DNA of 64,000 nt from Bacteriovorax sp. BSW11_IV (GCF_000447755.1 NZ_AUNE01000050.1:96077-160076), one strand, 5' to 3'. Counted from the stretch's first letter, positions 1 to 9,074 are shown. The notes: generated from the sequence alone by a model not told the origin. Numbers and translations are program-made.

Positions 1-117
1 TTCATTTTTATAGAGGTTAAAAATAGTTGAAATTGTATTTTCAAATTCCTGTTTATTCATTGACCATGAATTGAATGAATAGAAAGAAAGGAGCATAAGA
101 ATTAATGATTTTTTCAT
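1..117 (-). CDS. Secreted protein, N-terminal part only
   Basis: The first 39 codons of a gene that runs off the left edge. The product begins MKKSLILMLLSFYSFNSWS, a short basic N-terminus followed by a hydrophobic stretch, which looks like a Sec signal peptide. An AAAGAG ribosome binding site lies just before the ATG. The visible mature part (SMNKQEFENTISTIFNLYKN) gives no family clue. Export is inferred; the function is unknown. Confidence 0.6.
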   Translation of the reverse strand, partial: MKKSLILMLLSFYSFNSWSMNKQEFENTISTIFNLYKNE

Positions 118-205
118 GCTCTTTCTATAGCGAATTCTCATCTAAAATAAAGAGTGTCGGTAAAAAACACTCATTTAATAAAAGGCCAAGTTATTGATAA
201 ATCAC

Positions 206-835
206 TTAAATTGATACTCCGATACTCAAATACATTCCCGAAGTATCAATTTTTGAATATGAAGAACTTGGTAAGTCTGCTGTTGAACTTCCCCCAATTT
301 TTCCCTTTTTATAGACGAATTTGCGATAAGTGGCCTGAAAGTAAAACCCTAGCATTTTATAACCAATACCCACACCGTACCCATCTCCTTTAATTTCGTC
401 TTTCTCTGAAAAAGGGTTTTCACCTTTTGGTTTTGCATATGTGAAAGTGTCTTGTACATGAATAAAGTATTCTCCAACTAGCCTAAGATTAAAAAATGGG
501 AGAGTTGCCATGGCCGTTGGCCCAAAGGCAATTCTTCTTCTTGTATTAGAATAGGTTGTTGATGAGAAGAGCGTTTTATTGTCGGGTTGGTATCTCGTGA
601 GAGAACTTTCCCAGTCGATAAGACCAATGGCCCCAAGAGTAACAATTGGAAATTCAAAACCAAATCTGCCTTCAAAACCAATACCAGGTGAAAAAGAACC
701 AGAGTGCTTACCTGGAGTTGCAGAAGTTTCTGTGAAATCAGTTGAAGTAAATGAGGTCATTAAACCAAGTTCACCTACAAGAAGGGCATGAGCTAATGAA
801 GGAATTAAGAGTAGCATGAAGATTATCGTTTTCAT
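206..835 (-). CDS. Small outer-membrane beta-barrel-like protein
   Basis: A 209-residue protein with a clear signal peptide (MKTIIFMLLLIPSLAHA). The mature part alternates polar and aromatic/hydrophobic residues, is rich in Gly, Tyr and Phe, and contains strand-like segments such as GYGVGIGYKMLGFYFQATYR. It ends in a short hydrophobic strand (MYLSIGVSI), as expected of outer-membrane barrels. An AGGAG site precedes the ATG. I do not recognise a specific family; a porin-like or structural barrel is the best reading. It probably sits in its own transcription unit, downstream of the SulP gene on the same strand side but with its own upstream gap. Confidence 0.65.
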   Translation of the reverse strand: MKTIIFMLLLIPSLAHALLVGELGLMTSFTSTDFTETSATPGKHSGSFSPGIGFEGRFGFEFPIVTLGAIGLIDWESSLTRYQPDNKTLFSSTTYSNTRRRIAFGPTAMATLPFFNLRLVGEYFIHVQDTFTYAKPKGENPFSEKDEIKGDGYGVGIGYKMLGFYFQATYRKFVYKKGKIGGSSTADLPSSSYSKIDTSGMYLSIGVSI

Positions 836-919
836 AAGGTCTCCTGAGTGTCCTTATGAAAACGATAGCATTATTTTAATTCTAGATTTTGAGGGTGAAA
901 AAATATCCTATATCAGAGC

Positions 920-2569
920 TTATGAGTCAAGCTCATCATCGGCTATATGCCAATCAACATTTTTAATTACATTGAGTTCTACAATATTTTTTGCCTTCTT
1001 TAGCAGCAGTTCACAGTCACCACTTAGATTAAGGAGGTGAAGCTTTTTATTATACTGATCATATTTGTCCGCTACATTTTGTAGGGCCTCAAGTCCTGAG
1101 TGATCCCAGATTCTTGAGTTTTTAAAATCGATGACAATATGTTCAAGATCTTCTTTGTAATTGAACAGATCCTTAAATGAAGTGATTGAACCAAAAAAGA
1201 GCGGCCCATCTAATTCATAAACAGTCATATTATTTTGAACAGATTTATTTGCTCTCATGACTTTTCCATGCTCCCATGCAAAGACAAGCGCAGAGACGAT
1301 AATTCCAACAAATACAGCAATGGCAAGATCTGCAAAAACAGTTACGACAGAAACTAAAATAATAACGAACATATCGCTCTTTGGAATTTTGTTAAATAGT
1401 CTGAGACTTGACCATTCAAATGTTCCAATAACAACCATGAACATAACACCAACTAATGCTGCTAACGGTATTTTTTCAATAAATGAAGCTCCAAATAAAA
1501 CAAAGAACAGAAGGATGATCGCGGCAGATATCCCAGAAGTTCTTCCTCTTCCTCCTCCACGAATATTGATCATACTTTGCCCAATCATGGCACAACCACC
1601 CATGCCGCCAAAGAACCCATTAACAACGTTCGCAAGTCCTTGTCCGATACATTCCTTATTTCCTTTTCCTCTTGTCTCGGTAAGTTCGTCAACCAAAGTT
1701 AAAGTCATAAGAGATTCAATTAAACCAACGGCTGCAGCAATGGCCGCAAAAGGAAAAATCATCTTTAGTGCTTCTAATGAAAAAGGCATTGATGGAATGC
1801 CAAATTGTGGAAGTCCTGCTGCAATCGTTTGAATATTTGGATCGCGATCTTGAACAAAATCTAAAACTGTTCTTACAAGTCCCGGGTACATTTGATTGAT
1901 AAAGTGACCTATTACAGAAACAACAATAATCCCAACAAGAGTTGCAGGTACAGACTTAGTGAGCTTTGGTAAAAAGATACTGATTGCCATTGTTAGTGCA
2001 ATAAGAGCAATCATTAAGAGTAGAGGGGCCATTTCTAGAAGGTGACCGCCCACTGTGAATTGAGGAAATTGAGCTTTGAAAATAATAATAGCAAGACCGT
2101 TAACAAAGCCTAGCATTACAGGGTGTGGAACAAGGCGAATAAATTTCCCAAATTTTAAAAGTCCGAATGCAATTTGTAGGAGCCCCATCATGATAACGGC
2201 CGCAAAGAGATAGCCAAGAGCATTGTTCATGGCCGCTTCAAATCCAACACCTGTGGCCATTGTATCGTTAACAACTTTTGCAACTAATGGTGCAAAGATA
2301 ACGGCCACTGCACCAGTTGCTCCAGAGATCATACCTGGTCTTCCTCCGAAGATCGCAGTAATAAGTCCCATCATAAATGCAGCATAGAGTCCGACTTTTG
2401 GATTTACACCCGCAACAAAAGCAAATGCGATGGCCTCAGGTACTAAGGCGAGAGCAACTGTAGTTCCCGATAAAATATCGTTTTTAAAGTTGCGAGGCTT
2501 TTTGATAATAAGGTCAATAAACTTATTTTTTGACTCAGAAGAGCGAGTCAAATTTTCATTTGATGGCAC
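920..2569 (-). CDS. SulP/SLC26-family anion transporter with STAS domain
   Basis: A membrane transporter of the SulP family, which moves sulfate, bicarbonate or related anions. The N-terminal three quarters hold about ten or more hydrophobic helices, including the family-typical segment GTTVALALVPEAIAFAFVAGVNPKVGLYAAF and the conserved region around GGMGGCAMIGQSMINIRGGG. The last ~110 residues form a cytoplasmic STAS domain (YELDGPLFFGSITSF, then IVIDFKNSRIWDHSGLEAL). The frame opens at a GTG at 2602, but no ribosome site precedes it; the GTG at 2569 has AAAGGA six bases upstream, so I start there (549 residues). The substrate cannot be told from sequence. Confidence 0.9.
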   Translation of the reverse strand: MPSNENLTRSSESKNKFIDLIIKKPRNFKNDILSGTTVALALVPEAIAFAFVAGVNPKVGLYAAFMMGLITAIFGGRPGMISGATGAVAVIFAPLVAKVVNDTMATGVGFEAAMNNALGYLFAAVIMMGLLQIAFGLLKFGKFIRLVPHPVMLGFVNGLAIIIFKAQFPQFTVGGHLLEMAPLLLMIALIALTMAISIFLPKLTKSVPATLVGIIVVSVIGHFINQMYPGLVRTVLDFVQDRDPNIQTIAAGLPQFGIPSMPFSLEALKMIFPFAAIAAAVGLIESLMTLTLVDELTETRGKGNKECIGQGLANVVNGFFGGMGGCAMIGQSMINIRGGGRGRTSGISAAIILLFFVLFGASFIEKIPLAALVGVMFMVVIGTFEWSSLRLFNKIPKSDMFVIILVSVVTVFADLAIAVFVGIIVSALVFAWEHGKVMRANKSVQNNMTVYELDGPLFFGSITSFKDLFNYKEDLEHIVIDFKNSRIWDHSGLEALQNVADKYDQYNKKLHLLNLSGDCELLLKKAKNIVELNVIKNVDWHIADDELDS

Positions 2570-2668
2570 TGTATTTCCTTTATTGGGGTTTAAGCTTTTC
2601 ACTATAAAAAACTATGACGCATTTGTCAGCAAAAAGTCCCAAATACTCTTGTGGAAATATAATTTATT

Positions 2669-3121
2669 TTATAGTGCCAGTGATTTCTTTATTTCTGGAG
2701 GCCATGCTTCAAAGTTATTCACCCAAAATCTACGGCCCCATAAGTCTTGAACATAATTGCAACCAATTTCCATCTTAAGGACTTTTAGACCTTCGTTGTG
2801 GGCAAGCTCATGAGTAAGGCCATTATCAGATGGGCATTTGGGTGAAGAGGCGCCTTTGATCACCATGCATTGCATGCTTTCATCGACCAGAGAATGATAG
2901 ATCCAACCAATGGCACCGTGAGTTTTTACTTTGAGCCACTCATTGTCTCTTTGTTCAATAATCAATGGGGTATAGCGTGGCAGTGTGCGAATTATTGATG
3001 ATTTTGTTCCCTTGGCGGCCCTGAGGTAACTTTTCATTTTTGTCGTGCAAGCCGCAAAGACTGATGTTGAAAAAGTTGTTATAAATATTGTTGTAACAAA
3101 AATTGCTTTCGTTTTTTTCAT
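2669..3121 (-). CDS. Secreted SH3-domain protein
   Basis: A 150-residue exported protein. The signal peptide is MKKTKAIFVTTIFITTFSTSVFA. Residues ~28-80 read as a bacterial SH3 domain (SYLRAAKGTKSSIIRTLPRYTPLIIEQ, then NEWLKVKTHGAIGWIYHSLV), a fold that often binds peptidoglycan or partner proteins. The C-terminal half (CSNDNGL-type and GCNYVQDLWGRRFWVNNFEAWPP region) is rich in Cys and Trp and has no family that I recognise. Cysteines in the mature part may form disulfides. A dyad and a hairpin lie in the gap upstream. Periplasmic or surface location is inferred. Confidence 0.75.
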   Translation of the reverse strand: MKKTKAIFVTTIFITTFSTSVFAACTTKMKSYLRAAKGTKSSIIRTLPRYTPLIIEQRDNEWLKVKTHGAIGWIYHSLVDESMQCMVIKGASSPKCPSDNGLTHELAHNEGLKVLKMEIGCNYVQDLWGRRFWVNNFEAWPPEIKKSLAL

Positions 3122-3123
3122 AA

Positions 3124-3142
3124 ATTGAATTCTAAATTCAAT
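3124..3142. promoter_or_regulatory. Perfect 8-bp dyad upstream of the SH3 gene
   Basis: ATTGAATT-CTA-AATTCAAT is a perfect inverted repeat with a three-base centre, placed 3 bases upstream of the ATG of the SH3 protein gene on the minus strand. A second hairpin, CCCGTT/AACGGG (3155-3179), lies further up, between this gene and the exonuclease III gene. Either could be an operator or RNA hairpin; no T-run follows, so a terminator is unlikely. Confidence 0.35.
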
Positions 3143-3219
3143 TATAATTTGAGGCCCGTTAAGAGTTTGTTAGAACGGGAAAAACGAATGCCTCTAGTAA
3201 TCAATAAAAAAGGGTTTGT

Positions 3220-3990
3220 ATGAAAATTGCATCATGGAACGTGGCAGGACTTAGGGCCTGTGAAAAAAAAGGTTATCTTGATTGGGTGAGTGACAATAAA
3301 TTTGATGTTATCTGCTTACAAGAAACAAAAGCACTTCCAGAACAATTATCTGATTCACTTGTTAATCCAGATGATTATGAAGTTCTCTATGCTCCCGCTC
3401 AAAAGAAAGGTTATTCAGGAGTTTCTACTTGGATAAAAAAAGGAATTACTTTTAAGAATAAGATTGGGCTGGGAAAAGAAGAATTTGATAGTGAAGGAAG
3501 AACGATTATCACTGAATTTGATAATTTTATTCTTTTCAATTGCTACTTTCCAAATGGTCAACGCGATCACGGAAGAGTTCCCTATAAATTATCTTTTAGT
3601 GATGAAGTTGCAAATCAAGCTCTCGCTCTAAAAGAGAAAACGGGAAAAGAAGTTGTTATCACAGGTGACTTCAATACTGCACACCATGAAATCGATCTTG
3701 CCAATCCAAAAACGAATACAAAGACTACGGGATTTCTTCCTATAGAAAGAGAGTGGATGGATAAATTTAAAAAGAAAGGCTTTATCGACGCTTTCAGAGA
3801 GTTTACACCTAATGAAAATGGTCACTATACATGGTGGACTTTTAGAGGTGATTGTCGTGCCAGAAATGTTGGGTGGCGGATTGATTATTTTTGGACAACT
3901 GATGGATTTAAAAAGCGTATTCAAAATTGTTTCCATCAACCTGAGGTTCAAGGTAGTGACCACTGCCCAATTGTTCTCGATATGATATAA
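3220..3990 (+). CDS. xth: Exodeoxyribonuclease III
   Basis: AP endonuclease / 3'-5' exonuclease of the ExoIII family, acting in base-excision repair by cutting 5' of abasic sites. The 256-residue length is normal. The metal and catalytic residues of the endonuclease/exonuclease/phosphatase fold are all visible: N7 (SWNVAGLR), E35 (CLQETKA), D150 and N152 (GDFNTA) and the C-terminal D247-H248 pair (GSDHCPIVLD). It is followed 20 bases later by the DUF1232 gene on the same strand, with which it may be co-transcribed. Confidence 0.95.
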   Translation: MKIASWNVAGLRACEKKGYLDWVSDNKFDVICLQETKALPEQLSDSLVNPDDYEVLYAPAQKKGYSGVSTWIKKGITFKNKIGLGKEEFDSEGRTIITEFDNFILFNCYFPNGQRDHGRVPYKLSFSDEVANQALALKEKTGKEVVITGDFNTAHHEIDLANPKTNTKTTGFLPIEREWMDKFKKKGFIDAFREFTPNENGHYTWWTFRGDCRARNVGWRIDYFWTTDGFKKRIQNCFHQPEVQGSDHCPIVLDMI

Positions 3991-4009
3991 TAGGGGAATT
4001 GGAGGGCCT

Positions 4010-4348
4010 ATGAGCTTTAGTGAAGAGAAACTTTGGCAAAAATTTTTAAAGCATTTTAAAGTCATTGGAAAAGATCTGATCTACAAGGCCCTACTTCTTT
4101 TTTATGTTCTCCAAAGAAAAGATGTTCCCTTGTGGGTGAAAAGTGCAGTAACTTCGGCCCTTGTTTATTTTATTTCACCTTTGGATGCTATCGTTGATTT
4201 AACTCCACTTATTGGCTATAGCGATGATTTGGCCGTGATCGTCGCTGCCTTGTCCATTGTTTCATTCTATGTGAATGACGATGTTAAAAATAAAGCAAAA
4301 GAGAAATACCGCCAGCTATTTAAGGAAGAATTAGATGAACAGTTATGA
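4010..4348 (+). CDS. DUF1232 (YkvA-type) membrane-associated protein
   Basis: A 112-residue protein. The middle carries the DUF1232 signature: VPLWVKSAVTSALVYFISPLDAIVDLTPLIGYSDDLAVIVAAL, two short hydrophobic helices joined by the conserved SPLDAIxDxxPxxGYxDD stretch. Proteins of this family are small and membrane-associated, and their job is not settled. The start follows a GGAGG-like site (attggagggcctATG). Its 3' end overlaps the next gene by 14 bases, suggesting translational coupling with the pentapeptide-repeat protein. Confidence 0.85.
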   Translation: MSFSEEKLWQKFLKHFKVIGKDLIYKALLLFYVLQRKDVPLWVKSAVTSALVYFISPLDAIVDLTPLIGYSDDLAVIVAALSIVSFYVNDDVKNKAKEKYRQLFKEELDEQL

Positions 4349-4919
4349 AGATGAAACTTTTAATTCTGATGCCTCCTCATTGAACGGAGAGTTAAATAGT
4401 TTGAGAAGTAGTGAGTTTTATAACTGTCATTTTGAAAACTTCAATTTTGTGGGTAAGGATTGTCAGTTCTCGAAATTTCTTGAGTGTACTTTTAAAAATG
4501 TGAATTTCTCAAATGCACTAATCTCTGGTAGTACATTTCGTGATTGTAAATTTAATCATTCAAAATTAACCGGTATCAATTGGAGTGATTGCAGTTCGCT
4601 GTCGGCCGTTGAGTTTGATGAGTGTATTCTTGATCTTTCAATTTTTAGTGGGATGAATCTTAAAAAAATGAATTTTAAGAATTCTAAAATTCATCAAGCA
4701 GATTTTTCTGAAAGTAATTTAGAAGAGGCGGTGTTTTGCGGTAGTGATCTTAGGGAAACGACTTTTGCTGGTGCGAACCTAATGAAGGCCGACCTTAGAT
4801 CGGCCACGAATTACTCCATCGATTTGGCCTATACGAAAATACGCAAGGCCAAATTTAGTTTTCCTGAAGTGATTGCTCTTTTAGAGTCACAGGATATCGA
4901 GATTGAGGGTTATAGATAG
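4335..4919 (+). CDS. Pentapeptide-repeat protein
   Basis: A 194-residue protein built of pentapeptide repeats of the A(D/N)LxX kind, for example FENFNFVGKD, CKFNHSKLTG, IHQADFSESNLEEAVFCGSDL and TTFAGANLMKADLRSA. Such repeats fold into a right-handed square beta-helix. Some members mimic DNA and protect gyrase; most have unknown roles. There is no signal peptide, so it is probably cytoplasmic. The start lies inside the DUF1232 gene. The 3' end overlaps the convergent serine protease gene by 10 bases. Confidence 0.85.
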   Translation: MNSYEDETFNSDASSLNGELNSLRSSEFYNCHFENFNFVGKDCQFSKFLECTFKNVNFSNALISGSTFRDCKFNHSKLTGINWSDCSSLSAVEFDECILDLSIFSGMNLKKMNFKNSKIHQADFSESNLEEAVFCGSDLRETTFAGANLMKADLRSATNYSIDLAYTKIRKAKFSFPEVIALLESQDIEIEGYR

Positions 4920-5791
4920 TTCTGAAGTCCTACGTGCTCAATTTTAAGAATATCTTCACCATAGTTGCACTCAGGCAAAGGTGATTGCTCTGGGCAGATA
5001 TTGTAATGAGGAACACCTTGTTCATCTTCAACAAAGTCTTCGCTACCACGAACAAGAATTCCCTCTACTTCACCAGTTGTTTCATTAAATACTGGTGAAC
5101 CAGAATTTCCTTGGAAAGCGTCAAGGTTGGCCTGAAGCGTCCATTTATCTGTGCTATCAAAAACGTAAGCATCGGCAGTAAATTTCATTGGTAATCCCAT
5201 TGGGTGACCAATCATAACTACGGGCTCATCTTTGGCAATTGTTCCTGTTGTTCTAAACTTTAGACCCTTTCTTTGAGTTGATCTATCGAGTTTAATGATT
5301 GCGTAATCAATGTATTTTCCTTCTTCAGTGCTTTCTAGCTCTTGCTTAATAATTTCTTTGCACTTGAAGATTTGTTCTTGTTTTAGAATTCTCTTACTTG
5401 TTTTTTCTTCTACGAAATCGAATACCCATACATTTTTATCACATTCTTCTTGTGACATCATACAATGTCCAGCCGTTACAAGAATGTCTTCAGATACAAG
5501 AAACCCTGTACAGTCGGGAAGAAGAGATTGACGTGAAAAATTTCCACCACTGATACCAATGCCATCTAGTGACATGTATTCATAGTGAAAAGTTTTGTTA
5601 TCGATGGACCAAAGTACTTCTGTACTCACACGACCTGCGATTGATTTTGATTGTTCAATAAATTTATGGGCCCTGAAATCTCTCATCTCATAACGGTTGT
5701 CTTCACCGTAGATCATTTTGTCAGGATTTTTTGCAATAGCGATATTAGAGAAAACGAGCGCAATTAAGGCGCAGGCATAAATGTTTTTCAT
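4910..5791 (-). CDS. Secreted trypsin-like (S1/V8-type) serine protease
   Basis: A 293-residue exported chymotrypsin-fold protease. The frame is open further upstream, but the ATG at 5791 has AGGAAC as ribosome site and opens a signal peptide (MKNIYACALIALVFSNIAIA), so I use it. The triad is complete: H109 (LVTAGHC), D162 (IDYAIIKLD) and S230 (QGNSGSPVF). The GNSGSP form and the look of the H and D motifs resemble glutamyl endopeptidase/V8-type enzymes more than pancreatic trypsin. Likely periplasmic or extracellular, a plausible protein-degrading enzyme of a predator. Its 3' end overlaps the convergent pentapeptide gene. Confidence 0.9.
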   Translation of the reverse strand: MKNIYACALIALVFSNIAIAKNPDKMIYGEDNRYEMRDFRAHKFIEQSKSIAGRVSTEVLWSIDNKTFHYEYMSLDGIGISGGNFSRQSLLPDCTGFLVSEDILVTAGHCMMSQEECDKNVWVFDFVEEKTSKRILKQEQIFKCKEIIKQELESTEEGKYIDYAIIKLDRSTQRKGLKFRTTGTIAKDEPVVMIGHPMGLPMKFTADAYVFDSTDKWTLQANLDAFQGNSGSPVFNETTGEVEGILVRGSEDFVEDEQGVPHYNICPEQSPLPECNYGEDILKIEHVGLQNYL

Positions 5792-5952
5792 TGGTGTTCC
5801 TAGTGTGTGATTTGGGCAGAAATTAGGCCCAAAGTGACCAATCGTCAACAAAACAAATGGCCGTTTAAAGCTCAGACACTTTTTAGGGGTTAAAGAGGCC
5901 ATTTCTTGGCATCTATTTTGCTTAAATTATTGAAAAACAAGAGGAATTTTAA

Positions 5953-7071
5953 ATGTTTATAAGAATCATATTAGTATTGTGTTTGCTCAATTTTCCAGCT
6001 CAAGCGAGTGAGAAAGTCGATAGAATGTTGAGGCAAATGGGCCTGGACGAAAAAATTGGTCAGCTCATTCTTATTGGCTTTCGCGGGCAAACAATTAATG
6101 AATCAGAGAGTATTCTTTTTGATATTTTAAAAGTTAAAGTGGGTTCAGTTATTCTATTTGATTACGATGCCGAATTGAAAAAAAGGCAAAGAAATATCAA
6201 GAACCCTGCTCAGTTAAAAAAGTTATCAAATGATCTTCAGGCCATTAGTGATATTCCGTTATTCATTAGTATTGATGAAGAGGGCGGCCTTGTATCGAGA
6301 TTAAAAAGCCGCTATGGGTTCAGCACCAAAAAAAGTGCAGAAGAATTAGGTAAAGGAAAAGCGAAGAAAACATATCAACAAGCGCGTAAACTAGCTAAAG
6401 AGCTCTATGACCACGGCATTAATCTAAACTTCGCCCCTGTTGTTGATGTTAATGTGAATCCAACGAATCCTGTTATTGGTGGAGTTAGAAGAAGTTTTTC
6501 TGATGATGAGCATATCGTCACTCTTCATGCCTCTGCTTTTATTAAAGGTCAAAGAGATGAAAATGTTCTTTCTGTTTTAAAGCACTTCCCAGGTCATGGC
6601 AGTTCTGATGCGGATTCGCATCTTGGCATGGTTGATGTCACAAGAAGTTGGGAAGAGAGAGAACTTACTCCTTACTCAAGACTGATCAGAAGCGGAGAAG
6701 TTGATTTTATTATGAGTGCTCACGTCTATCAAAGAGATCTTGACCCTGATTATCCAGCGACCTTAAGTCAGAAGATCTTGACGGGAATTTTACGCAATAA
6801 GATGAACTTTAAAGGTGTTATTATTAGCGATGATATGAATATGGGTGCCATTAAAGATCATTTTGGCCAAGAAGAGGCGATAGAATTGGCCTTAAAAGCA
6901 GGAGTTGATGTCCTATTGTTTGGTAATAACATCCATTATGATAAAATGACTGCCTTAAAAGTTAAAAATACAATTTTAGACTTAATTAAAAAGAAAAAAA
7001 TTAGCGTTGAACAAATCCATGAAAAAGCAAAACGCGTTTTAGAACTTAAAGAAAAAGAAGGCCTTTTTTAA
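5953..7071 (+). CDS. nagZ: Secreted GH3 beta-N-acetylhexosaminidase (NagZ-like)
   Basis: A 372-residue glycoside hydrolase family 3 enzyme that removes N-acetylglucosamine from muropeptides. The NagZ-specific loop KHFPGHG (210-216) followed by DADSH (219-223), which supplies the His-Asp acid/base dyad, and the nucleophile region ISDDMNMG (D293) are intact. Unlike the cytoplasmic recycling enzymes, it starts with a signal peptide (MFIRIILVLCLLNFPAQASE), so it should act outside the cytoplasm, on its own or prey peptidoglycan. An AGAGGA site precedes the ATG. Confidence 0.92.
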   Translation: MFIRIILVLCLLNFPAQASEKVDRMLRQMGLDEKIGQLILIGFRGQTINESESILFDILKVKVGSVILFDYDAELKKRQRNIKNPAQLKKLSNDLQAISDIPLFISIDEEGGLVSRLKSRYGFSTKKSAEELGKGKAKKTYQQARKLAKELYDHGINLNFAPVVDVNVNPTNPVIGGVRRSFSDDEHIVTLHASAFIKGQRDENVLSVLKHFPGHGSSDADSHLGMVDVTRSWEERELTPYSRLIRSGEVDFIMSAHVYQRDLDPDYPATLSQKILTGILRNKMNFKGVIISDDMNMGAIKDHFGQEEAIELALKAGVDVLLFGNNIHYDKMTALKVKNTILDLIKKKKISVEQIHEKAKRVLELKEKEGLF

Positions 7072-7088
7072 TAAGGCCTCCAATTTGA

Positions 7089-7745
7089 TTAGTGACGATA
7101 AAAATACTGTTTTAGAAAACCTTTTCTTACGGCCACATTTGAATTCAAAGACTTCTCATAGGCCTCAAAAGTTGCATCTATTGGTGCAATAGAGAAATGT
7201 TCCGTCGTCACATTCTCTTTTTGAATTAAAAAGTTATCTGCCAAATAAATAGCACTGTGTGATGGAGCAGGAGGTAGCTGAGTATAGCTCATTCTCTTGC
7301 CACCATTATTAAAGAAATTATTGTCACGCATTTTTACATGCTCTTCAAAGTAAATTAAGTCACCTTTTTTCAATTCATCTCTTGCGATGGGAGAGAGTTG
7401 TTCGATGATGTCATGCACGAGCCAACCTTCCTGATATTTTGGCGCACTATAATTTTGTGGGTCCAAATTATAAAGGGCAAACCAATGGCAATTAGGTAGA
7501 GAGCCAGGGGTGTGAAGACCATCGTGAATTTCATTTTGGGTTAGGGCAATTTCTGAGAGGATCTCATCACTCACATGATTATCAACAAGGTCTATACATG
7601 TTTTTTGATCAATAACATTTGAGCAGCATGAGATACCTTTATAGATAAAGTTATCTTTATCCTCACAAAAAAGAGATCGTGCTTGTGAAGGTGTCAATGT
7701 CAAAAGTGTTGAAAGCAAAGCTAATGCAATAGTCGATTTTTTCAT
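7089..7745 (-). CDS. Secreted protein, possible NlpC/P60-like cysteine hydrolase
   Basis: A 218-residue exported protein (signal peptide MKKSTIALALLSTLLTLTPSQA) with a cysteine-rich N-terminus (C27, C40, C41, C50). I know no family by sequence, but the order of motifs resembles a papain-like NlpC/P60 or CHAP hydrolase: NC86HWFALYNL as the possible nucleophile helix, LKKGDLIYFEE (126-136) like the GDLIFF strand, SH163SAIYLADNF like the catalytic-His strand HVGIYLG, and a polar QKEN next strand. This assignment is inference; a structural comparison would decide it. Convergent with nagZ, with a weak AGGCCT hairpin between them. Confidence 0.6.
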   Translation of the reverse strand: MKKSTIALALLSTLLTLTPSQARSLFCEDKDNFIYKGISCCSNVIDQKTCIDLVDNHVSDEILSEIALTQNEIHDGLHTPGSLPNCHWFALYNLDPQNYSAPKYQEGWLVHDIIEQLSPIARDELKKGDLIYFEEHVKMRDNNFFNNGGKRMSYTQLPPAPSHSAIYLADNFLIQKENVTTEHFSIAPIDATFEAYEKSLNSNVAVRKGFLKQYFYRH

Positions 7746-7903
7746 GAAAGCACTATAGAGGAAAAATTGTGTAAAGTATGAAGGGAGTGAAGAATTTATT
7801 GAGCTGACTAAGTATTAAACACTATTTGTAAGTATTACTTCCCTTAATGATAGAAGCAGCATAACCCCTTATACTTACGGCAAATATTGTTCTAGGAATT
7901 GTT

Positions 7904-9052
7904 ATGAAATACCTCTCACTATTGATCATTCTTCTTAACTTCGCTTCTTGTAAAATTGATGATTCTCATTCAAGAGCACAGGCAAAATTAGGAAATATTA
8001 TCATAGGATCTGATGATCGTTTAGGGTCATTTAAATATGAAAAATCAGAGCGCAAATATGCTCAATATTTAGAAGTGTATTTTGCAAGTCAGCAAGATCA
8101 GAAATTCACTTGTAGTGGTACATATATTGGTGATCGCTATATTGTAACTGCGGCCCATTGTGTTTATGACGGTGAGACAAAAGAGTTTGTTCATAAAATC
8201 TACGCAAGCGTTGGCCAGGAAAGTATTAGTGGTGAAGATAAATTAAAGACAACTCGAACTTTAATGAATGTTGAAAAGATATATCTTCATAAAGAATATC
8301 TGAAATATCCTGTTGCAGATTATGATATAGCTCTTTTAAAACTCAGTGACGATGGTTCAGATAATATTGATTCCCTTCAAAAGGCCATTCCCATTGTAAG
8401 CGTTAAAGGTGATGTTGACGATTCGATGCTTTATATTTCTGGATTTCCAGTTGATAAAGCAAAGTATTCACTTTGGACAAGCTTTTGTACGTATTCCACA
8501 TATGTTGGAGATAATTACTTGGCCTACGAATGTGATACAACAGGCGGTATGAGTGGTTCTGGCCTTATTGGTAAAGACAAGTTCCAAAATAATATTCTAA
8601 TCGGTGTTCATAGTGGTGGGATTGGCGATCTTTATAATCGTGGTTATAAATTCACTGAAAAAATTATTGCTGAAATAAATGATATAAAAGAAAAGCTACC
8701 AGAAGAAACGTCCTCATTTATGAGTTTTAATCCAGCTGTGGTTAAAGTTGAAAGAGTGAGTGTTGTAAATTTTTGCAACGAAACCTTAAACATTGCCGTT
8801 CGTTATACCAATCAAGATGGAGAGTGGATTAGGCCAAGTTATTTTACAGTAGCACCGTTCGAGTCTTTGGAGTATACACTAAAACCAAAAACACCTTATT
8901 ACGTAAATGCAATGACACTTGAAAATAAATACAAGCTTCATGGTAATAGTCGTTTGTACGTAGAGGGTGCAGATAAATATGAGAATTTCGCGAAGATGTT
9001 TACTACAGGTAAAACAGGGCGAATGTTCTATCTTGGTATTTGTAGAATTTAG
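7904..9052 (+). CDS. Lipoprotein trypsin-like serine protease with C-terminal domain
   Basis: A 382-residue protein. The N-terminus MKYLSLLIILLNFASC16 is a lipoprotein signal with C16 as the lipidated residue. Residues ~30-265 are an S1 serine protease with a full triad: H85 (VTAAHC), D141 (DYDIALLKL) and S217 (TGGMSGSG). The last ~110 residues (from about FMSFNPAVVKVERVSVVNFC) form an extra beta-rich domain of unknown type that may bind a partner or surface. Anchoring in the outer membrane is likely. It is a single-gene unit followed by a hairpin at 9075-9103. Confidence 0.87.
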   Translation: MKYLSLLIILLNFASCKIDDSHSRAQAKLGNIIIGSDDRLGSFKYEKSERKYAQYLEVYFASQQDQKFTCSGTYIGDRYIVTAAHCVYDGETKEFVHKIYASVGQESISGEDKLKTTRTLMNVEKIYLHKEYLKYPVADYDIALLKLSDDGSDNIDSLQKAIPIVSVKGDVDDSMLYISGFPVDKAKYSLWTSFCTYSTYVGDNYLAYECDTTGGMSGSGLIGKDKFQNNILIGVHSGGIGDLYNRGYKFTEKIIAEINDIKEKLPEETSSFMSFNPAVVKVERVSVVNFCNETLNIAVRYTNQDGEWIRPSYFTVAPFESLEYTLKPKTPYYVNAMTLENKYKLHGNSRLYVEGADKYENFAKMFTTGKTGRMFYLGICRI

Positions 9053-9074
9053 CATCTAAAAGTTAAGTTATTAT

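Noticed and set aside
1257..1832. 191-residue plus-strand frame opposite the SulP gene
   Set aside because: Its Pro/Ser/Thr-rich product is the antisense of membrane-helix codons; the SulP frame has full family support.
7059..7079. Terminator between nagZ and the convergent secreted-protein gene
   Set aside because: AGGCCT occurs twice around a T/A loop, giving only a 6-bp stem and no proper T-run after it; it is too weak to list as a terminator.
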